Shown here piece by piece: positions 5,196 to 5,228 of a stretch of 5,228 nucleotides of DNA. The stretch is taken from NCBI GenBank assembly GCA_000438415.1, contig FR902238.1, forward strand, positions 4,702 through 9,929, read 5' to 3'. A model generated the notes under the pieces. The model was not told where the DNA came from, ran no database searches, and was given only the letters and a program-made list of their open reading frames with translations. Source of the stretch: Clostridium sp. CAG:628 (lineage in GTDB: Bacteria > Bacillota_I > Bacilli_A > RF39 > UBA660). The translations under genes and the position numbers were made by a program. Each line of letters opens with the position of its first letter. The stretch's first letter is position 1.

Positions 5196-5228
5196 TATAA
5201 TTATATTGGTTAGATAATTAACTGTTAT
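5196..5228. other. Short AT-rich tail after the GH31 gene
   Basis: Only 33 bases remain. They start with the 10-bp palindrome TATAATTATA (5196-5205). No terminator hairpin and no start of a next gene are visible. Confidence 0.4.

Overview
The window is strongly AT-rich, with Shine-Dalgarno sites of the AGGAGG type, frequent ATA, AGA and TTA codons, TGG for tryptophan and TGA as a stop (the GH31 gene ends in TGA). This fits a low-GC Bacillota lineage with the standard genetic code, such as a gut-type Bacilli/RF39-like or clostridial organism, rather than a TGA-recoded Mycoplasma. The taxonomic placement is inference.

Layout. Positions 1-476 hold no long gene but are rich in signals. A plus-strand promoter-like pair (29-57) is followed by two small hairpins, the second with a T-rich tail like an intrinsic terminator (110-141). 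A 36-codon hydrophobic ORF with a strong Shine-Dalgarno lies on the minus strand (225 to 115), so its 3' end overlaps the putative plus-strand small RNA. Behind its start is a stretch of about 51% GC (226-300) that can fold into hairpins. This resembles a type I toxin-antitoxin locus, or a decayed gene end, and is the most interesting part of the window.

Positions 477-5195 are all plus-strand genes: a thymidylate kinase (477-1151) of a GTDCSGKETQ-type branch; an unrecognised 132-residue N-terminally anchored or secreted protein (1213-1611); a 12-segment MFS-like membrane protein overlapping it by 8 bp (1604-2728); and an 800-residue cytoplasmic GH31 glycosidase-family protein (2793-5195). No terminator is visible between the first three genes, so they could be cotranscribed. 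The GH31 gene has its own extended -10 promoter.

Functional links. The small anchored protein and the MFS protein are probably translated together and may form one membrane unit. Sugar import by the MFS protein feeding the GH31 enzyme is possible, but nothing in the sequence proves it. The GH31 protein keeps a candidate nucleophile Asp but has His where the usual acid/base Asp would be, so its activity should not be assumed.
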